Counted from the stretch's first letter, positions 40,989 through 50,692 are shown. The stretch: DNA of 64,000 nt from an uncultured Caryophanales bacterium (GCA_902464635.1 CABQKC010000007.1:1-64000), one strand, 5' to 3'. The notes: generated by a model not told the origin, from the letters alone. Numbers and translations: made by a program.

Positions 40989-43058
40989 TTAAATCATGTA
41001 TTTGACGATTTCTTCTTGGGTCAAATCTTTGCTTCTATTAAATTCGGTTTCGATACGGCCGTCTTTCATAATCAAGATCCTATCGCTCATACCGATTAAT
41101 TCAGGCAATTCCTCAGAAATCATGATGATGGACTTGCCTTCTTTTTTCATCTGGTATAGCAATTGGTAAATGAATTGCTTGACACCGATATCGACGCCTC
41201 TAGTCGGGCAATCTAATATCAATATCTCTGAATCATTAGCAACCCATTTGGCAAATGATACTTTTTGTTTATTGCCACCAGAAAGGGTATTTACTAATTG
41301 TTGCGAACTATTGCATTTAATTTGAAGGTCCCTAATTTGCTTATTGACCAATTTCTTTTCAGGTCCTTTGAAGACGAAGAAATTGAGTTTGGCAATGTTA
41401 TTGATCGAAGCAATGGCAATGTTATCGAATATATTTGATTTAGTAGCCAAGGCTTCGACATCTCTATTTTTGGAGAGGTAGCCTATCTTATGTTTCATGG
41501 CCCCTACTTCACTAGTTACTTGATAGCTTAGGCCTTTGCCAGTATAGACAAATCCACCTTCAAGCTTGATGTTACCAAACAAGGCTTTTCCCAAATCGTG
41601 CATACCGCAATCAGAAAGGCCGCCGATCCCAAGTATTTCGCCTTTATGTAATTCAAGGTCAACGTGCTTGAGTTTATTTCCTTTGATACCATCGACTATC
41701 TTCAAGACGACCTCATCGCTATAGGAGCCATCATAATCAGCTCTATAGTAATCGCCTTTTAATTCACGTCCAATCATGTATTTCTTGATTAGGTCAGGAT
41801 CGAATTCATTCTTTTCCTTGCTTAAATTTGCAACGATGTCACCATCTCTAAGTACGGTCAAGGTATCGCACTTATCCATTAATTCATCTAAGTCATGGGA
41901 GATAAACAAGACTGAACGTCCTTCATTTTTGAGCTCTTCCATCTTCTTATATAATAAGTTGCGTCCGACTTCGCTTAAGGCAGTTGTAGTTTCGTCAACG
42001 ATGAATATTTCTGGATTCTTGTTTAGGCATTTGGCAATTTCAATCAATTTACGGTCTTGCATGTCATAGGCAAATGTTGGGGCACCTGGATAAATGTGGT
42101 TGACTCCAATCTTATGTAATGCATTCCCGGCATATTTCTTTAATTTCTTGCCATTGACAAATAAGCCAAAGATAGCGTTCAAGCATACTTTCCTAATAGC
42201 TTTCAAGGTTTTTGAAGAGACATGCTCTTTTAAATTTGAGCAGGCATTCAAATAATGGTTCTTCAAATAAGTGACATCATTCTTAATCCAAAGCCTTCTT
42301 AGATATGATTCGTCATCATTTTTCTTAACGGCGGCTTTATATTCTTGTTTAGCCATCTTTATGGCGTATTCTCTTCTCCTAGAAACTAAGACTGGATCAA
42401 GATTTTCCTTATTCTCATTATATTTGACATTGATAAAATCGATTTTAGATTGGAATGAAGCAAAAGATTCGGTTGCTTTCTTGTCAAATCTTTCATCTTC
42501 TTTAATTATCTTAGCGGGATTGCCTTTTACCAAAGTTTCATTTAATTCAAGATATTTAGCTTTTAAAGAAGCAAGCATTTCCTTTATTAACTTCTTCTTT
42601 TCTTTCTTGCTTTCGATAGAGCTAAGTTTTTCATTATATTGATTATATAAGTCATCAAATTCCTTTAATGACAAATCAAATAATGGAGAGAAATTCTCTA
42701 CCTTCTTGCTTTCAAAATAATTCTCCCCGGAGAAATTAGAAAGTTCCCCTAGATAGATATTCTCGGCAACAGAAATATTGCCAATAGTACCGTTTTCCTG
42801 GACTATGATACCAATGCCGCCATTCAAGGCTTCGACCATGGAAGATGGTTTCCATTCTTTGCCATGGTATTCCATTTGGCCACTAGTTGCTTCATAAATT
42901 CCAGTCATGATAGCAGACATTGTTGACTTTCCAGAGCCATTTTCGCCGATGAATCCGCGAATTTCACCTGGATAGATTGCAATGTCGACATCATTAAGGG
43001 CAATAGTAGGTCCAAACTGTTTTACAATGTGACTTGCTTTAAAAATCGGTTCCTTCAT
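40989..43058 (-). CDS. Sugar ABC transporter ATPase (RbsA/MglA type) with helical insertion
   Basis: 689 residues against about 500 in normal members. First domain: Walker A GENGSGKST (38-46), Q-loop GIIVQENG near 84-91, then an about 190-residue Lys/Glu-rich insertion (about 115-305) before the degenerate signature YDMQDRKLIEIAK, Walker B IFIVDETTTAL and switch HDLDEL. Second domain: degenerate Walker A, as is usual for this family, then intact LSGGNKQKVSFAKW and LILDCPTRGVDIG. First gene of the operon. It powers uptake together with the two permeases and the binding lipoprotein. Confidence 0.92.
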   Translation of the reverse strand: MKEPIFKASHIVKQFGPTIALNDVDIAIYPGEIRGFIGENGSGKSTMSAIMTGIYEATSGQMEYHGKEWKPSSMVEALNGGIGIIVQENGTIGNISVAENIYLGELSNFSGENYFESKKVENFSPLFDLSLKEFDDLYNQYNEKLSSIESKKEKKKLIKEMLASLKAKYLELNETLVKGNPAKIIKEDERFDKKATESFASFQSKIDFINVKYNENKENLDPVLVSRRREYAIKMAKQEYKAAVKKNDDESYLRRLWIKNDVTYLKNHYLNACSNLKEHVSSKTLKAIRKVCLNAIFGLFVNGKKLKKYAGNALHKIGVNHIYPGAPTFAYDMQDRKLIEIAKCLNKNPEIFIVDETTTALSEVGRNLLYKKMEELKNEGRSVLFISHDLDELMDKCDTLTVLRDGDIVANLSKEKNEFDPDLIKKYMIGRELKGDYYRADYDGSYSDEVVLKIVDGIKGNKLKHVDLELHKGEILGIGGLSDCGMHDLGKALFGNIKLEGGFVYTGKGLSYQVTSEVGAMKHKIGYLSKNRDVEALATKSNIFDNIAIASINNIAKLNFFVFKGPEKKLVNKQIRDLQIKCNSSQQLVNTLSGGNKQKVSFAKWVANDSEILILDCPTRGVDIGVKQFIYQLLYQMKKEGKSIIMISEELPELIGMSDRILIMKDGRIETEFNRSKDLTQEEIVKYMI

Positions 43059-43161
43059 GATTTACCTCATTCTTTGACGATGACATTTTATTATTAAGCA
43101 AGTCTAGTTTTAACTCTATATTTTAACTGAAGTTACTCAATTTTTTGTATTCTATAACGTT

Positions 43162-43172
43162 TTACCGATATA
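43162..43172 (+). promoter_or_regulatory. TTACCGATATA motif between the ABC operon and the AraC gene
   Basis: Exact copy of the motif in front of rex. On the minus strand it lies between a TTGTTA and a TAGAAT with about 16 bases between them, so it may overlap the ABC operon promoter. Confidence 0.4.
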
Positions 43173-43211
43173 ACAATTGATTTACAATGTCAAAAAAGTG
43201 AGTATTTCTAA

Positions 43212-43240
43212 TTGAAGAATGTAATCGCTTACTTTACAAT
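43212..43240 (+). promoter_or_regulatory. Promoter of the AraC gene with a cre-like site in the spacer
   Basis: TTGAAG (43212-43217), 17 bases, TACAAT (43235-43240), only six bases before the ATG at 43247, so transcription should begin at the start codon. The spacer holds TGTAATCGCTTACT (43220-43233), which matches the cre consensus TGWAARCGYTWNCW at all but one position, and the inner GTAA-TCGC-TTAC is a palindrome. CcpA bound here would block the polymerase. Confidence 0.55.
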
Positions 43241-43246
43241 CTAGAC

Positions 43247-45613
43247 ATGAAAAACGAAACAATGCTAATTAATTTCGAGAACAAGATCCCAATGAGTTTC
43301 TCGATTGTCAAATTCGATACCATCTACCGCCATATGCATAACATGGCTCAGCTACTTCTTATATTAGATGGGGAATGCGATATATTTATAGGGAATAGGT
43401 GTTACCATGCATCTAGCGATGATTTAGTTATCATTAACCCCCAGCAATCCCACCACATCATCAGCCAAGATGTCGCGACTTTGATTTCCGTATTAATTGA
43501 TGTTAATGGGTTCTCTATCGATGGAGGGGGTGACAATATTTATTTTAACCTCAATTCGATGGAAGTAAAAAATAACCCTAGATACAACACGATTCGTTAC
43601 CTTTTATATTCAATAATTGCCTATAATACGATGGAAAATGTCAATTCTATCTATACCAATAGGGCTATTGCCTATTCTTTCTTTGCCCAGCTAGTCAATG
43701 ATTTTAAAGTCGTCGCGCCGAAAGAAACTACTTTAAATAAAGAATCCTTAGATACGATAAATAAGATAAATGGATATCTAAACGACCATTACAGAGAGAA
43801 GATAACCCTTACTTATCTAAGCGAGAAATTCAATTATTCCGTATCTTATCTATCTAGGTTATATAAGAATTCCTATGGGCTTAACTTCATTGATATCTAT
43901 GATAATTTAAGAATCAACCATTCTTTGAATGATTTGCTTCAAGGCAATAAAACCGTCCAGGAAATTAGCGATGAGCATGGTTTTGAAGATGTAAGAAGCT
44001 ATGTACGTGCCTTTAAGAAAATAAATGGGACTACCCCCAATCAATATAGACAAAAATATGAGCGTAAGGCAATCAAACTCATCAATACAGACAATAAATT
44101 GTTCAGGAAGCAGGCATTAGACAAAATATTATCCAAGTATGAACAATATGGCTCTCCTAATGCTCATAAAGATAATTCAGTCAGGGCAACAGAAATGCTT
44201 ATCCCAATCGATTTAAAAGGAAAGACTAGGAAGATTAAATGCAAGGGTAACGAGGTACTAGAATTATTCGGGCCTAGCGATTTAGTTAATGAACTTGTTA
44301 CAAAAGGATTAAGCGAAGCGAAAAAGGATCTAGATTATAAATATCTACTCATCCCCCATATCCTAGCCAAGCAGACACATATATTAAATAGAGATGAATA
44401 TAATCAATGGAATATCAATTACGTCTATTTCTCACATATACTAAATAAGATAATAGAGAATAATGCCTTGCCTTATCTAATATTTGAATATAATGAGGAT
44501 TTATTAAATGTCGATGAATTCTATACTTTGGTAAATCAAATGCTAGATTATATGGATGTCGTCTTTAAAGATAAGCTTGATGGGGCGATGATTTCTTTTT
44601 CCAAGACTAGGAAGCCTAATAAATATACTGATCCCAATAGCGAAGAATCCATCACTTTATATAATTCTTTATTCCAGACAGTTAGAAGAAGAGAGAATAA
44701 ATATAAGATAGGTACACCTCTATTCTATAGGAAAGATATTGAATCTCACGATGGGTATTTCTCTTTCCTAGATAGGATAAAGAAATTAGATTTAGATTTT
44801 GATTTTATTCCGATTAAATATGTAGATGATTTTAGTGATGATTCAAATCTAAGCAAGAACCGTCATGAAATGGCAGATTTCATATCCTATCTAAAGCAAA
44901 ATAATGGATTTATCGAGAATAAGATGTTCTTCCATGGGGTTAATTTTACTAATAATGAATCCCTATTAAATGACACCTTATATGCATCGAGCTATCTAAT
45001 TGAAAACTTCATCGAGAATGAAAAGGATTTGTCTAGTTTCTCAAAAAATAGTTTTGTAGATAGAACTTCAGTAAGTGCCTATGATGCAAATCAATATCAT
45101 GGCAAAGACGGGATGCTTACTTATGATTATATTAAGAAGAGTTCCTATAATGCCTATTGTTTATTGTCCAAATTAGAAAACAATGTATTATCTAATTCCT
45201 CTAATTACCTAGTAACCATAAACGAGAATAGATTGGTAATATTGTTGAACAATTATAACCACTACTCCGATTTGTTCGCCGATAAGGAATATTTCCAGAT
45301 ATCTAACTTAAATAGATATACTTGCTTCCCTAAATCCACGAATATTACCTATAAATTAAAGATTAATAACCTTAATTACAATTCTGCCAAAATAAAAATA
45401 TCAACCATATCAAAAAAGAGCGGTTCTAGTTATGATAAATGGCTGGATATGGGCGGGAATAAATTGCTTAACAAAGATGAAATCGAAGTTTTGAAGCATC
45501 TTAGTGAGATAGATTATTCTAGTAGGGAAGAATTCATTACTAGCGAGGTACTAGAATTAAATGTTACAGTCGGTCCACTTGAAACCAAATTAGTCGAAAT
45601 CAAATTCAATTAA
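43247..45613 (+). CDS. AraC-family regulator fused to a GH39-like domain
   Basis: 788 residues. N-terminal cupin (about 1-140), two AraC helix-turn-helices (about 170-275, with LTYLSEKFNYSVSYLSRLYK and VQEISDEHGFEDVRSYVRAFKK) and a C-terminal GH39-like TIM barrel plus beta domain (about 310-788). The expected acid/base stretch with NEP is not seen; MISFSKTRKPNKYTDP stands at that place. So the barrel probably binds sugar as a sensor and does not hydrolyse it. Divergent from the ABC operon, which it most likely controls in response to the glycan. No ribosome site before the ATG. Confidence 0.88.
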   Translation: MKNETMLINFENKIPMSFSIVKFDTIYRHMHNMAQLLLILDGECDIFIGNRCYHASSDDLVIINPQQSHHIISQDVATLISVLIDVNGFSIDGGGDNIYFNLNSMEVKNNPRYNTIRYLLYSIIAYNTMENVNSIYTNRAIAYSFFAQLVNDFKVVAPKETTLNKESLDTINKINGYLNDHYREKITLTYLSEKFNYSVSYLSRLYKNSYGLNFIDIYDNLRINHSLNDLLQGNKTVQEISDEHGFEDVRSYVRAFKKINGTTPNQYRQKYERKAIKLINTDNKLFRKQALDKILSKYEQYGSPNAHKDNSVRATEMLIPIDLKGKTRKIKCKGNEVLELFGPSDLVNELVTKGLSEAKKDLDYKYLLIPHILAKQTHILNRDEYNQWNINYVYFSHILNKIIENNALPYLIFEYNEDLLNVDEFYTLVNQMLDYMDVVFKDKLDGAMISFSKTRKPNKYTDPNSEESITLYNSLFQTVRRRENKYKIGTPLFYRKDIESHDGYFSFLDRIKKLDLDFDFIPIKYVDDFSDDSNLSKNRHEMADFISYLKQNNGFIENKMFFHGVNFTNNESLLNDTLYASSYLIENFIENEKDLSSFSKNSFVDRTSVSAYDANQYHGKDGMLTYDYIKKSSYNAYCLLSKLENNVLSNSSNYLVTINENRLVILLNNYNHYSDLFADKEYFQISNLNRYTCFPKSTNITYKLKINNLNYNSAKIKISTISKKSGSSYDKWLDMGGNKLLNKDEIEVLKHLSEIDYSSREEFITSEVLELNVTVGPLETKLVEIKFN

Positions 45614-45641
45614 TCTATATATCTATATTATATATAAGATA

Positions 45642-45980
45642 TTAATAGTTCTTTAATCTATAAGTCGAATATGCAAGCGCGAATATCCCTAATAAAAATA
45701 AGCATATTCCAGTTATTATAAAAGGCACGAAGGAAGTGCTGTCCTTATTGATATTTTCAATGAATGAACAGCAAAACATAACTATCCCAGCTATGATAGA
45801 AAGGACTCCTGTAATGATACCTCCAATGCAATTATGTTTATGGTTTCTTTCGATAATTGCAGAGGCTTTTTCGTCTATAACTACTTCGTGATTATTAGAC
45901 AAAGGGCAACCGCAATGAGGGCAAGTAGGTGCTTTATCACTTATTTCTTTATGACATTCAGGACATTTAATTAAAGCCAT
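45642..45980 (-). CDS. Zinc-ribbon membrane protein
   Basis: 112 residues. CPECHKEISDKAPTCPHCG at 6-24 is a zinc ribbon typical of small gut-anaerobe membrane proteins; two hydrophobic segments follow at about 51-75 and 86-105. CGGAGG provides a ribosome site. Function unknown. The 28 bases to the convergent AraC gene are an AT-only run with weak hairpin potential. Confidence 0.75.
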   Translation of the reverse strand: MALIKCPECHKEISDKAPTCPHCGCPLSNNHEVVIDEKASAIIERNHKHNCIGGIITGVLSIIAGIVMFCCSFIENINKDSTSFVPFIITGICLFLLGIFALAYSTYRLKNY

Positions 45981-46080
45981 ATGGTTTCCTCCGGATTTTT
46001 TCTAATTTTAAAATAGTATAGATGTTTTGTGCAAGGTTATTAAATTTGCGATTAGATAAATAGCGTTTCCTCAAGTTAAA

Positions 46081-46119
46081 AGGCCTACTGCATCACCTAA
46101 CTGATTTAGCAATAGGCCT
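46081..46119 (-). terminator. Hairpin terminator after the large surface protein gene
   Basis: AGGCCTA (46081-46087) pairs with TAGGCCT (46113-46119), extended by TGC/GCA with one mismatch. On the minus strand four T follow. The tail is short, so the strength is uncertain. Confidence 0.6.
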
Positions 46120-46126
46120 AAAAATA

Positions 46127-49100
46127 TTATTTTTTCTTAAATATTCCTTTAGTAGCTAATATCAAGTCATTAAAGGACTTTTTCTTAATTACAAACCAGA
46201 ATAATGAGAATCCCGCTAGAGAAGCAGCGACAGTAGAACCAATTACAATTCCTGCAATCGCACCTCCTGATAATCCGCTATTTGGATTTAGAGGAATATC
46301 TTCATATTTAGCAATCAAGACCATTTCTTTTGTAACGGTGAAGGTATATTCAGGATCAGTAGAAACTATATTCCCGTCTGCATCAAACCATCCTGCAAAT
46401 CTTTTTCCTTCTTTTGGAGGTTCAGCAACAATAGTCACTTTATCACCTTCTTTATAGAACCCACCTTCTCCATCGCTAGAAGCATTCCCGCCGGTAATGG
46501 TAATTTTATGGGTACCAATCTTAGCAATCCTAAGATCATCTATAAGCTTGCCATCTTCATCGAAATGATGCTTGCAGATTGAGCAATCTTGATGACCTTT
46601 GACACCGAATTCTTCGGTAGTTGGGGCAACTTCATTAATCCAAGAACCAAATGAATGGGATTCTATATCTTTTTTATGATCACAGTTATGGCATTCATAA
46701 TAATGAGATGAATCATCTGCTGAATGGGTAGACTTATAATCATGAATTATAGTTTCTTCCAAAGTGATTTCGTTTTTACAGGCTTCGTCAAGGAATAATT
46801 TGCCACATTCACTTCTTTTACATTCATAATAGGCAATATTACCATCTTTGCCGTTCTTGCCATTTTCATCAGCTTTAATTACTTCGTTAGCTTCAACATG
46901 TTTGACTTTATGGGATGCTTTAATTACTGCATCTTTTTCATTCCAAACAATCTCACATTCACGTCCAACGAATTCCTTTTTACAATCTAAGCAGAGATAT
47001 TTGTCATGCTTTCCATCACTAGTGCAGGTCTCTTCAAATCCTGCTTCTTTTAAGGTGACATTATCATGAGTGCAATCAGTTGCTAAAGGGAGTTTGAATT
47101 TGATGGTGACTTCTTTATTGTCTGCACTACTAGTCATTTCTAGCGACGTTCCTCTAGTTATATTAAAGTCACATAGCCACCTATTAGGATCATTGATTCT
47201 TGAATTAGCAAACATCATTCCATCAGGTGCTATTAATTTAAGAGTAACGTAAACGTGTATATGCCCTAGAAATGTTCCATCTCCAACTACATTATCAAAA
47301 TTAACAACTTCAAAGTCTAATCCATTGTTTTCTTTTATGGAAATTTCTTCAATTTTGTTACCAATAATTGTCTTCCCAAATTCAACATCGACCTTCTGGA
47401 CTACATCTTCTAAAGGCATCATTACATGTATTTTTATTACTTGAGTCGATTCATCAAGTTCCTTATGTAGCAATATCCCGTTTTTAATATTTATTTCGAT
47501 TGCATCTATTCCTTCAGATGGGAATTTGTGGTTTGCTTGTGACTTTATTTGATAAATCATCAAGCTATTGGAGTCAATTTTAATTTGATAGGCATTGTTA
47601 ATGTTGCAAACAAAATCAGCATCTTTTGTTTTAGACCCAATTGAATAAATATCCCCACGGTTAATCACATTTCCTTTTGTAACAGTTGGATAGAAGAAAG
47701 GTTCAAATGACATTCCCCTTCTATATTTAGGGATTTCTAATTCAAAGCTCCTAACTATTTCTTCGACATGACAATCTTTACAAATTCCATTTTCAAAATT
47801 GTGGTCAATAAATTCGCCATATTCATGATTACAGGTGTGTCCGTCCTTACTATAGTTACAAATTGCTCTTTGAGCACAAGTTGCAACTCCTCCAGTCGGG
47901 GCATGTCTATAGCTTGTATCTTCTATATTACAAGTGGCGCATCTAAGGATGTGTTGTTCTCCTCCGCCACCAACAAAAGTTAGAACCTTAAATTCATATT
48001 TATGCCCAATAGCAGGTAAATATGCTTCATTGCAATCGATACAAATTCCTTGTTCGGTGCAAGTAGGATTTCCACCCCTATGTTCTTCTTTAACTAGATT
48101 TCCATTTGAATCATATTTAAGAGCACCACATTCGCATTTATATATGTGTTTACTTGAATCGGTCGGATCTTTTACACATTTATAATCATGGACTCCACTT
48201 GCATTAATAACTTCCCCACAAGTCTTGCAGCTAACCGTGCAATTCCCATAGTAATCATGTTCACCTATATCGGAATTAACATCAAAATAAGGTGATACAC
48301 CTGGACAACTCGGATCGCTACAAGTAGTCCTGCCGTGATGCGTGCCATCAATACATTCTATATCTCCATAAGTATGTTCGTGGCCACCAGAAACGCCATT
48401 AATATTCAATGGGATTTTACAAGTTTTCCCGTTTGCAGCAGTCGCAATAACATAAGCAGTTCCACTATTCATGCTATTTTTAGCGGTCAATTTGTAGTAA
48501 CAATTAGATTCAGAAAAGACATTTGACGACTCTATTTCTAATCCTATTGGAGCATTTATTGCTTCATAGGTATAAGGGGTAGCCGCGCCAACAATCCAGA
48601 ATCCAGTATGAACTGAACCGCCTATTCTTCCAGAGACCGCTTCTCCAATTCGAGGGGTAATAGATGTTCCACCCCCAATATAATCCATACCTCTAATGAG
48701 GATAAAATCTAGTAATATATATTTGCTAATTTTGTTATATCCGGCTACATCCCATAATTCTATGTCTTTTCCTTTTCCTAGGTTTAGACCAGTTATTTTA
48801 GTATGGTCATTAAGATAAGAAAGGTCTCTGCTTAATTCGTATCCTGATTCAGGAAGAATTTTAAACCTAATAACAAAAGACTCATTTTCATCGACTATTT
48901 CTTTGCTAACCGCGTCCCAAGAACCAGTTCCAGACGATGACCAAAGCATATAGCCTTGTCCTTTTCTCCAGACAATCTCTAAAGAAACGCTATATTTAGA
49001 ATTAGCAGGGACAGTAAGCACCTTATTTGCTTCATCTACAAAATCAAATAAAGAAGCAACTGAATCACCTATATCAACTTTATTAAGTGAGAACTCTATA

Positions 49101-49237
49101 TCGCTAATAAAATTTGAGCTTGCGTTTGTTTCTTTTGCTGTTGCAGTTAACCTTGTTCCCAATAATAAAGAAACACAAGCAAATAGACCTCCAAAAAAAG
49201 ATACTAATTTGGATTTGGTTTTCCTTAATCGAATCAT
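46127..49237 (-). CDS. Large Cys/His-rich membrane-anchored surface protein
   Basis: 1036 residues. Signal peptide at about 1-34 (basic start, LVSFFGGLFACVSLLLG). Then a long extracellular part containing many modules with paired CxxC and HxH motifs (for example TYGDIECIDGTHHGRTTC, YYECHNCDHKKDIESHSFG, CSICKHHFDEDG) and near the C-terminus an InlB-B-type repeat (EGGFYKEGDKVTIVAEPP, FAGWFDADGN). A membrane segment (about 1000-1022) and KKKSFNDLIL..KKK tail anchor it. No LPXTG. Such proteins may bind zinc or other cell surfaces; role unknown. It stands alone, with AGGAGAGA before the ATG. Confidence 0.85.
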   Translation of the reverse strand: MIRLRKTKSKLVSFFGGLFACVSLLLGTRLTATAKETNASSNFISDIEFSLNKVDIGDSVASLFDFVDEANKVLTVPANSKYSVSLEIVWRKGQGYMLWSSSGTGSWDAVSKEIVDENESFVIRFKILPESGYELSRDLSYLNDHTKITGLNLGKGKDIELWDVAGYNKISKYILLDFILIRGMDYIGGGTSITPRIGEAVSGRIGGSVHTGFWIVGAATPYTYEAINAPIGLEIESSNVFSESNCYYKLTAKNSMNSGTAYVIATAANGKTCKIPLNINGVSGGHEHTYGDIECIDGTHHGRTTCSDPSCPGVSPYFDVNSDIGEHDYYGNCTVSCKTCGEVINASGVHDYKCVKDPTDSSKHIYKCECGALKYDSNGNLVKEEHRGGNPTCTEQGICIDCNEAYLPAIGHKYEFKVLTFVGGGGEQHILRCATCNIEDTSYRHAPTGGVATCAQRAICNYSKDGHTCNHEYGEFIDHNFENGICKDCHVEEIVRSFELEIPKYRRGMSFEPFFYPTVTKGNVINRGDIYSIGSKTKDADFVCNINNAYQIKIDSNSLMIYQIKSQANHKFPSEGIDAIEINIKNGILLHKELDESTQVIKIHVMMPLEDVVQKVDVEFGKTIIGNKIEEISIKENNGLDFEVVNFDNVVGDGTFLGHIHVYVTLKLIAPDGMMFANSRINDPNRWLCDFNITRGTSLEMTSSADNKEVTIKFKLPLATDCTHDNVTLKEAGFEETCTSDGKHDKYLCLDCKKEFVGRECEIVWNEKDAVIKASHKVKHVEANEVIKADENGKNGKDGNIAYYECKRSECGKLFLDEACKNEITLEETIIHDYKSTHSADDSSHYYECHNCDHKKDIESHSFGSWINEVAPTTEEFGVKGHQDCSICKHHFDEDGKLIDDLRIAKIGTHKITITGGNASSDGEGGFYKEGDKVTIVAEPPKEGKRFAGWFDADGNIVSTDPEYTFTVTKEMVLIAKYEDIPLNPNSGLSGGAIAGIVIGSTVAASLAGFSLFWFVIKKKSFNDLILATKGIFKKK

Positions 49238-49478
49238 AGATTCTCTCCTTTTTTATAGCCGTAAGGCAATAAATCTTATTCAAAATAAAATGAATACAAC
49301 GAGTAACACTAAATTGATGATGGACTAACTTCCAAAACCATAAATTTATAAATCCGTGCGACCCATGTATTCAAATTCATGTGAAAACTTTAGCAAAAGC
49401 AAAGATAAAGCACAATACCCAAATGGGTACCTTTTGATAAAATATTTCAATTTTTAGGATGAGAAATTACATCATTTT
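49238..49478. other. 241-base intergenic stretch before the surface protein gene
   Basis: It holds the leader and promoter of the surface protein and the 3' end of the amidohydrolase transcript. ACCCAAATGGGT near 49420 is a 12-bp palindrome. I see no other gene. Confidence 0.4.
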
Positions 49479-50417
49479 TCATATATATATTCTTTTATTA
49501 ACTTCAATCATAATTGATGTTATGCTTTCTCTTTCTTGTTTGCTAAGCCCATCAGGAATAATACTTCCTTCATAAGGATAATTGATTTGATAAGAATACC
49601 CTTTTTGCTTGATTCTTTTAATCACATTATTAAGTAATTTCTTGTTATTGAAGTCTTTATTTATTCCAATGCAGATATCAGGAAAAGGAGGCTTCTTGCC
49701 TAGAAATATTGCCTGTTCATTGCTAAAAGAATGTAAATCAAGGATAAGAACTTTCTTTCCCTCCTTTAAGATGTTTCTAGTTTCTTTTAATAAATAGTTA
49801 TGATGATTTTCATAATAGGAATCGATATCTTTATCAATATCTAATCCATTTATATTTAGATGTCTATTAAATGGTTTCCCATCCATCGATTTAGTATAGA
49901 TATATCCTTGGCCAATCTTAGACATTATTTCCTTTTCATTATCTTTATAACGTTCTAAATCGCAGTAGAGCCTACTATATTTAGCCTTAATTTCTATTCC
50001 AGGTAATTTAGCAAATAATTTATCCACGAATAAATCAGCCATCTTGAAATTAGCTATTAAATAATCATTACCAAATACACTTCTTTTAATAAATCCACCT
50101 TTGTCTATATAAATAGAAGGGAAATCTAATGAAGAATGAGGGATATGCTTAATGATCTTATAATCCTTATATAGAAGATAATTATTTTCATACCAGTTAA
50201 TAAAGTCCTCCACTTTTTTATTAGATTTAGTTTTTAATCTAGATTTGCCTAATGTAGATACTTCTCCTAAAGGAATGGATAAACTTAATAAACTACGTGG
50301 ATTAAAACAGCTAAAATTAAAATCCTTATCTACGTGCTTCTTATAGAACCTATTTAGGGAATATATATCTTTAATATCATCTAATCTAAATATGGCTTTA
50401 TTTATAACTTCATACAT
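49479..50417 (-). CDS. N-formylglutamate amidohydrolase-like protein
   Basis: 312 residues. The FGase family pattern is visible in order: IIKHIPHSSLDFP near 105, YSRLYCDLERYKDN, LILDLHSFSNEQA near 222, NYPYEGSIIP near 280 and SIMIEVNKRIYI at the end, which resembles the usual ending. It has about 95 extra residues at the N-terminus. Family members hydrolyse N-formyl or N-acyl amino acids with a bound metal. Two bases separate it from the zinc-ribbon gene upstream, so it is the third gene of a small operon. No histidine-utilisation genes are near, so its substrate is open. Confidence 0.75.
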   Translation of the reverse strand: MYEVINKAIFRLDDIKDIYSLNRFYKKHVDKDFNFSCFNPRSLLSLSIPLGEVSTLGKSRLKTKSNKKVEDFINWYENNYLLYKDYKIIKHIPHSSLDFPSIYIDKGGFIKRSVFGNDYLIANFKMADLFVDKLFAKLPGIEIKAKYSRLYCDLERYKDNEKEIMSKIGQGYIYTKSMDGKPFNRHLNINGLDIDKDIDSYYENHHNYLLKETRNILKEGKKVLILDLHSFSNEQAIFLGKKPPFPDICIGINKDFNNKKLLNNVIKRIKQKGYSYQINYPYEGSIIPDGLSKQERESITSIMIEVNKRIYI

Positions 50418-50419
50418 AT

Positions 50420-50692
50420 TTATTTATCTTTCTTTTGCCTAGTTTCTATATAACGGCAACAAGGACACCAAACATTAGTTTCATCTTTACGTTCTTTCGC
50501 GTGCAACCTCTTCCCGCATTTAGGACATTTTTCTTCTAATACGATATGTCCATGTTCTTCAGGATCATCTCTAGTAACCTTATACCAATTATCAACGAAT
50601 TCTTCTAAAGTCTTAATTAACGGTTTGCCTTCTTGAACAATACATCCACTAAATTCTCCATCAGGCATGATTAATAAATAATGATTCCCCAT
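50420..50692 (-). CDS. Small zinc-finger protein
   Basis: 90 residues. CPKCGKRLHAKERKDETNVW then CPCC gives a four-Cys zinc knuckle in the C-terminal half; the N-terminus is HYLLIMPDGEFSGC. Function unknown. Located between a small unknown gene and the amidohydrolase with gaps of two bases. Confidence 0.7.
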   Translation of the reverse strand: MGNHYLLIMPDGEFSGCIVQEGKPLIKTLEEFVDNWYKVTRDDPEEHGHIVLEEKCPKCGKRLHAKERKDETNVWCPCCRYIETRQKKDK

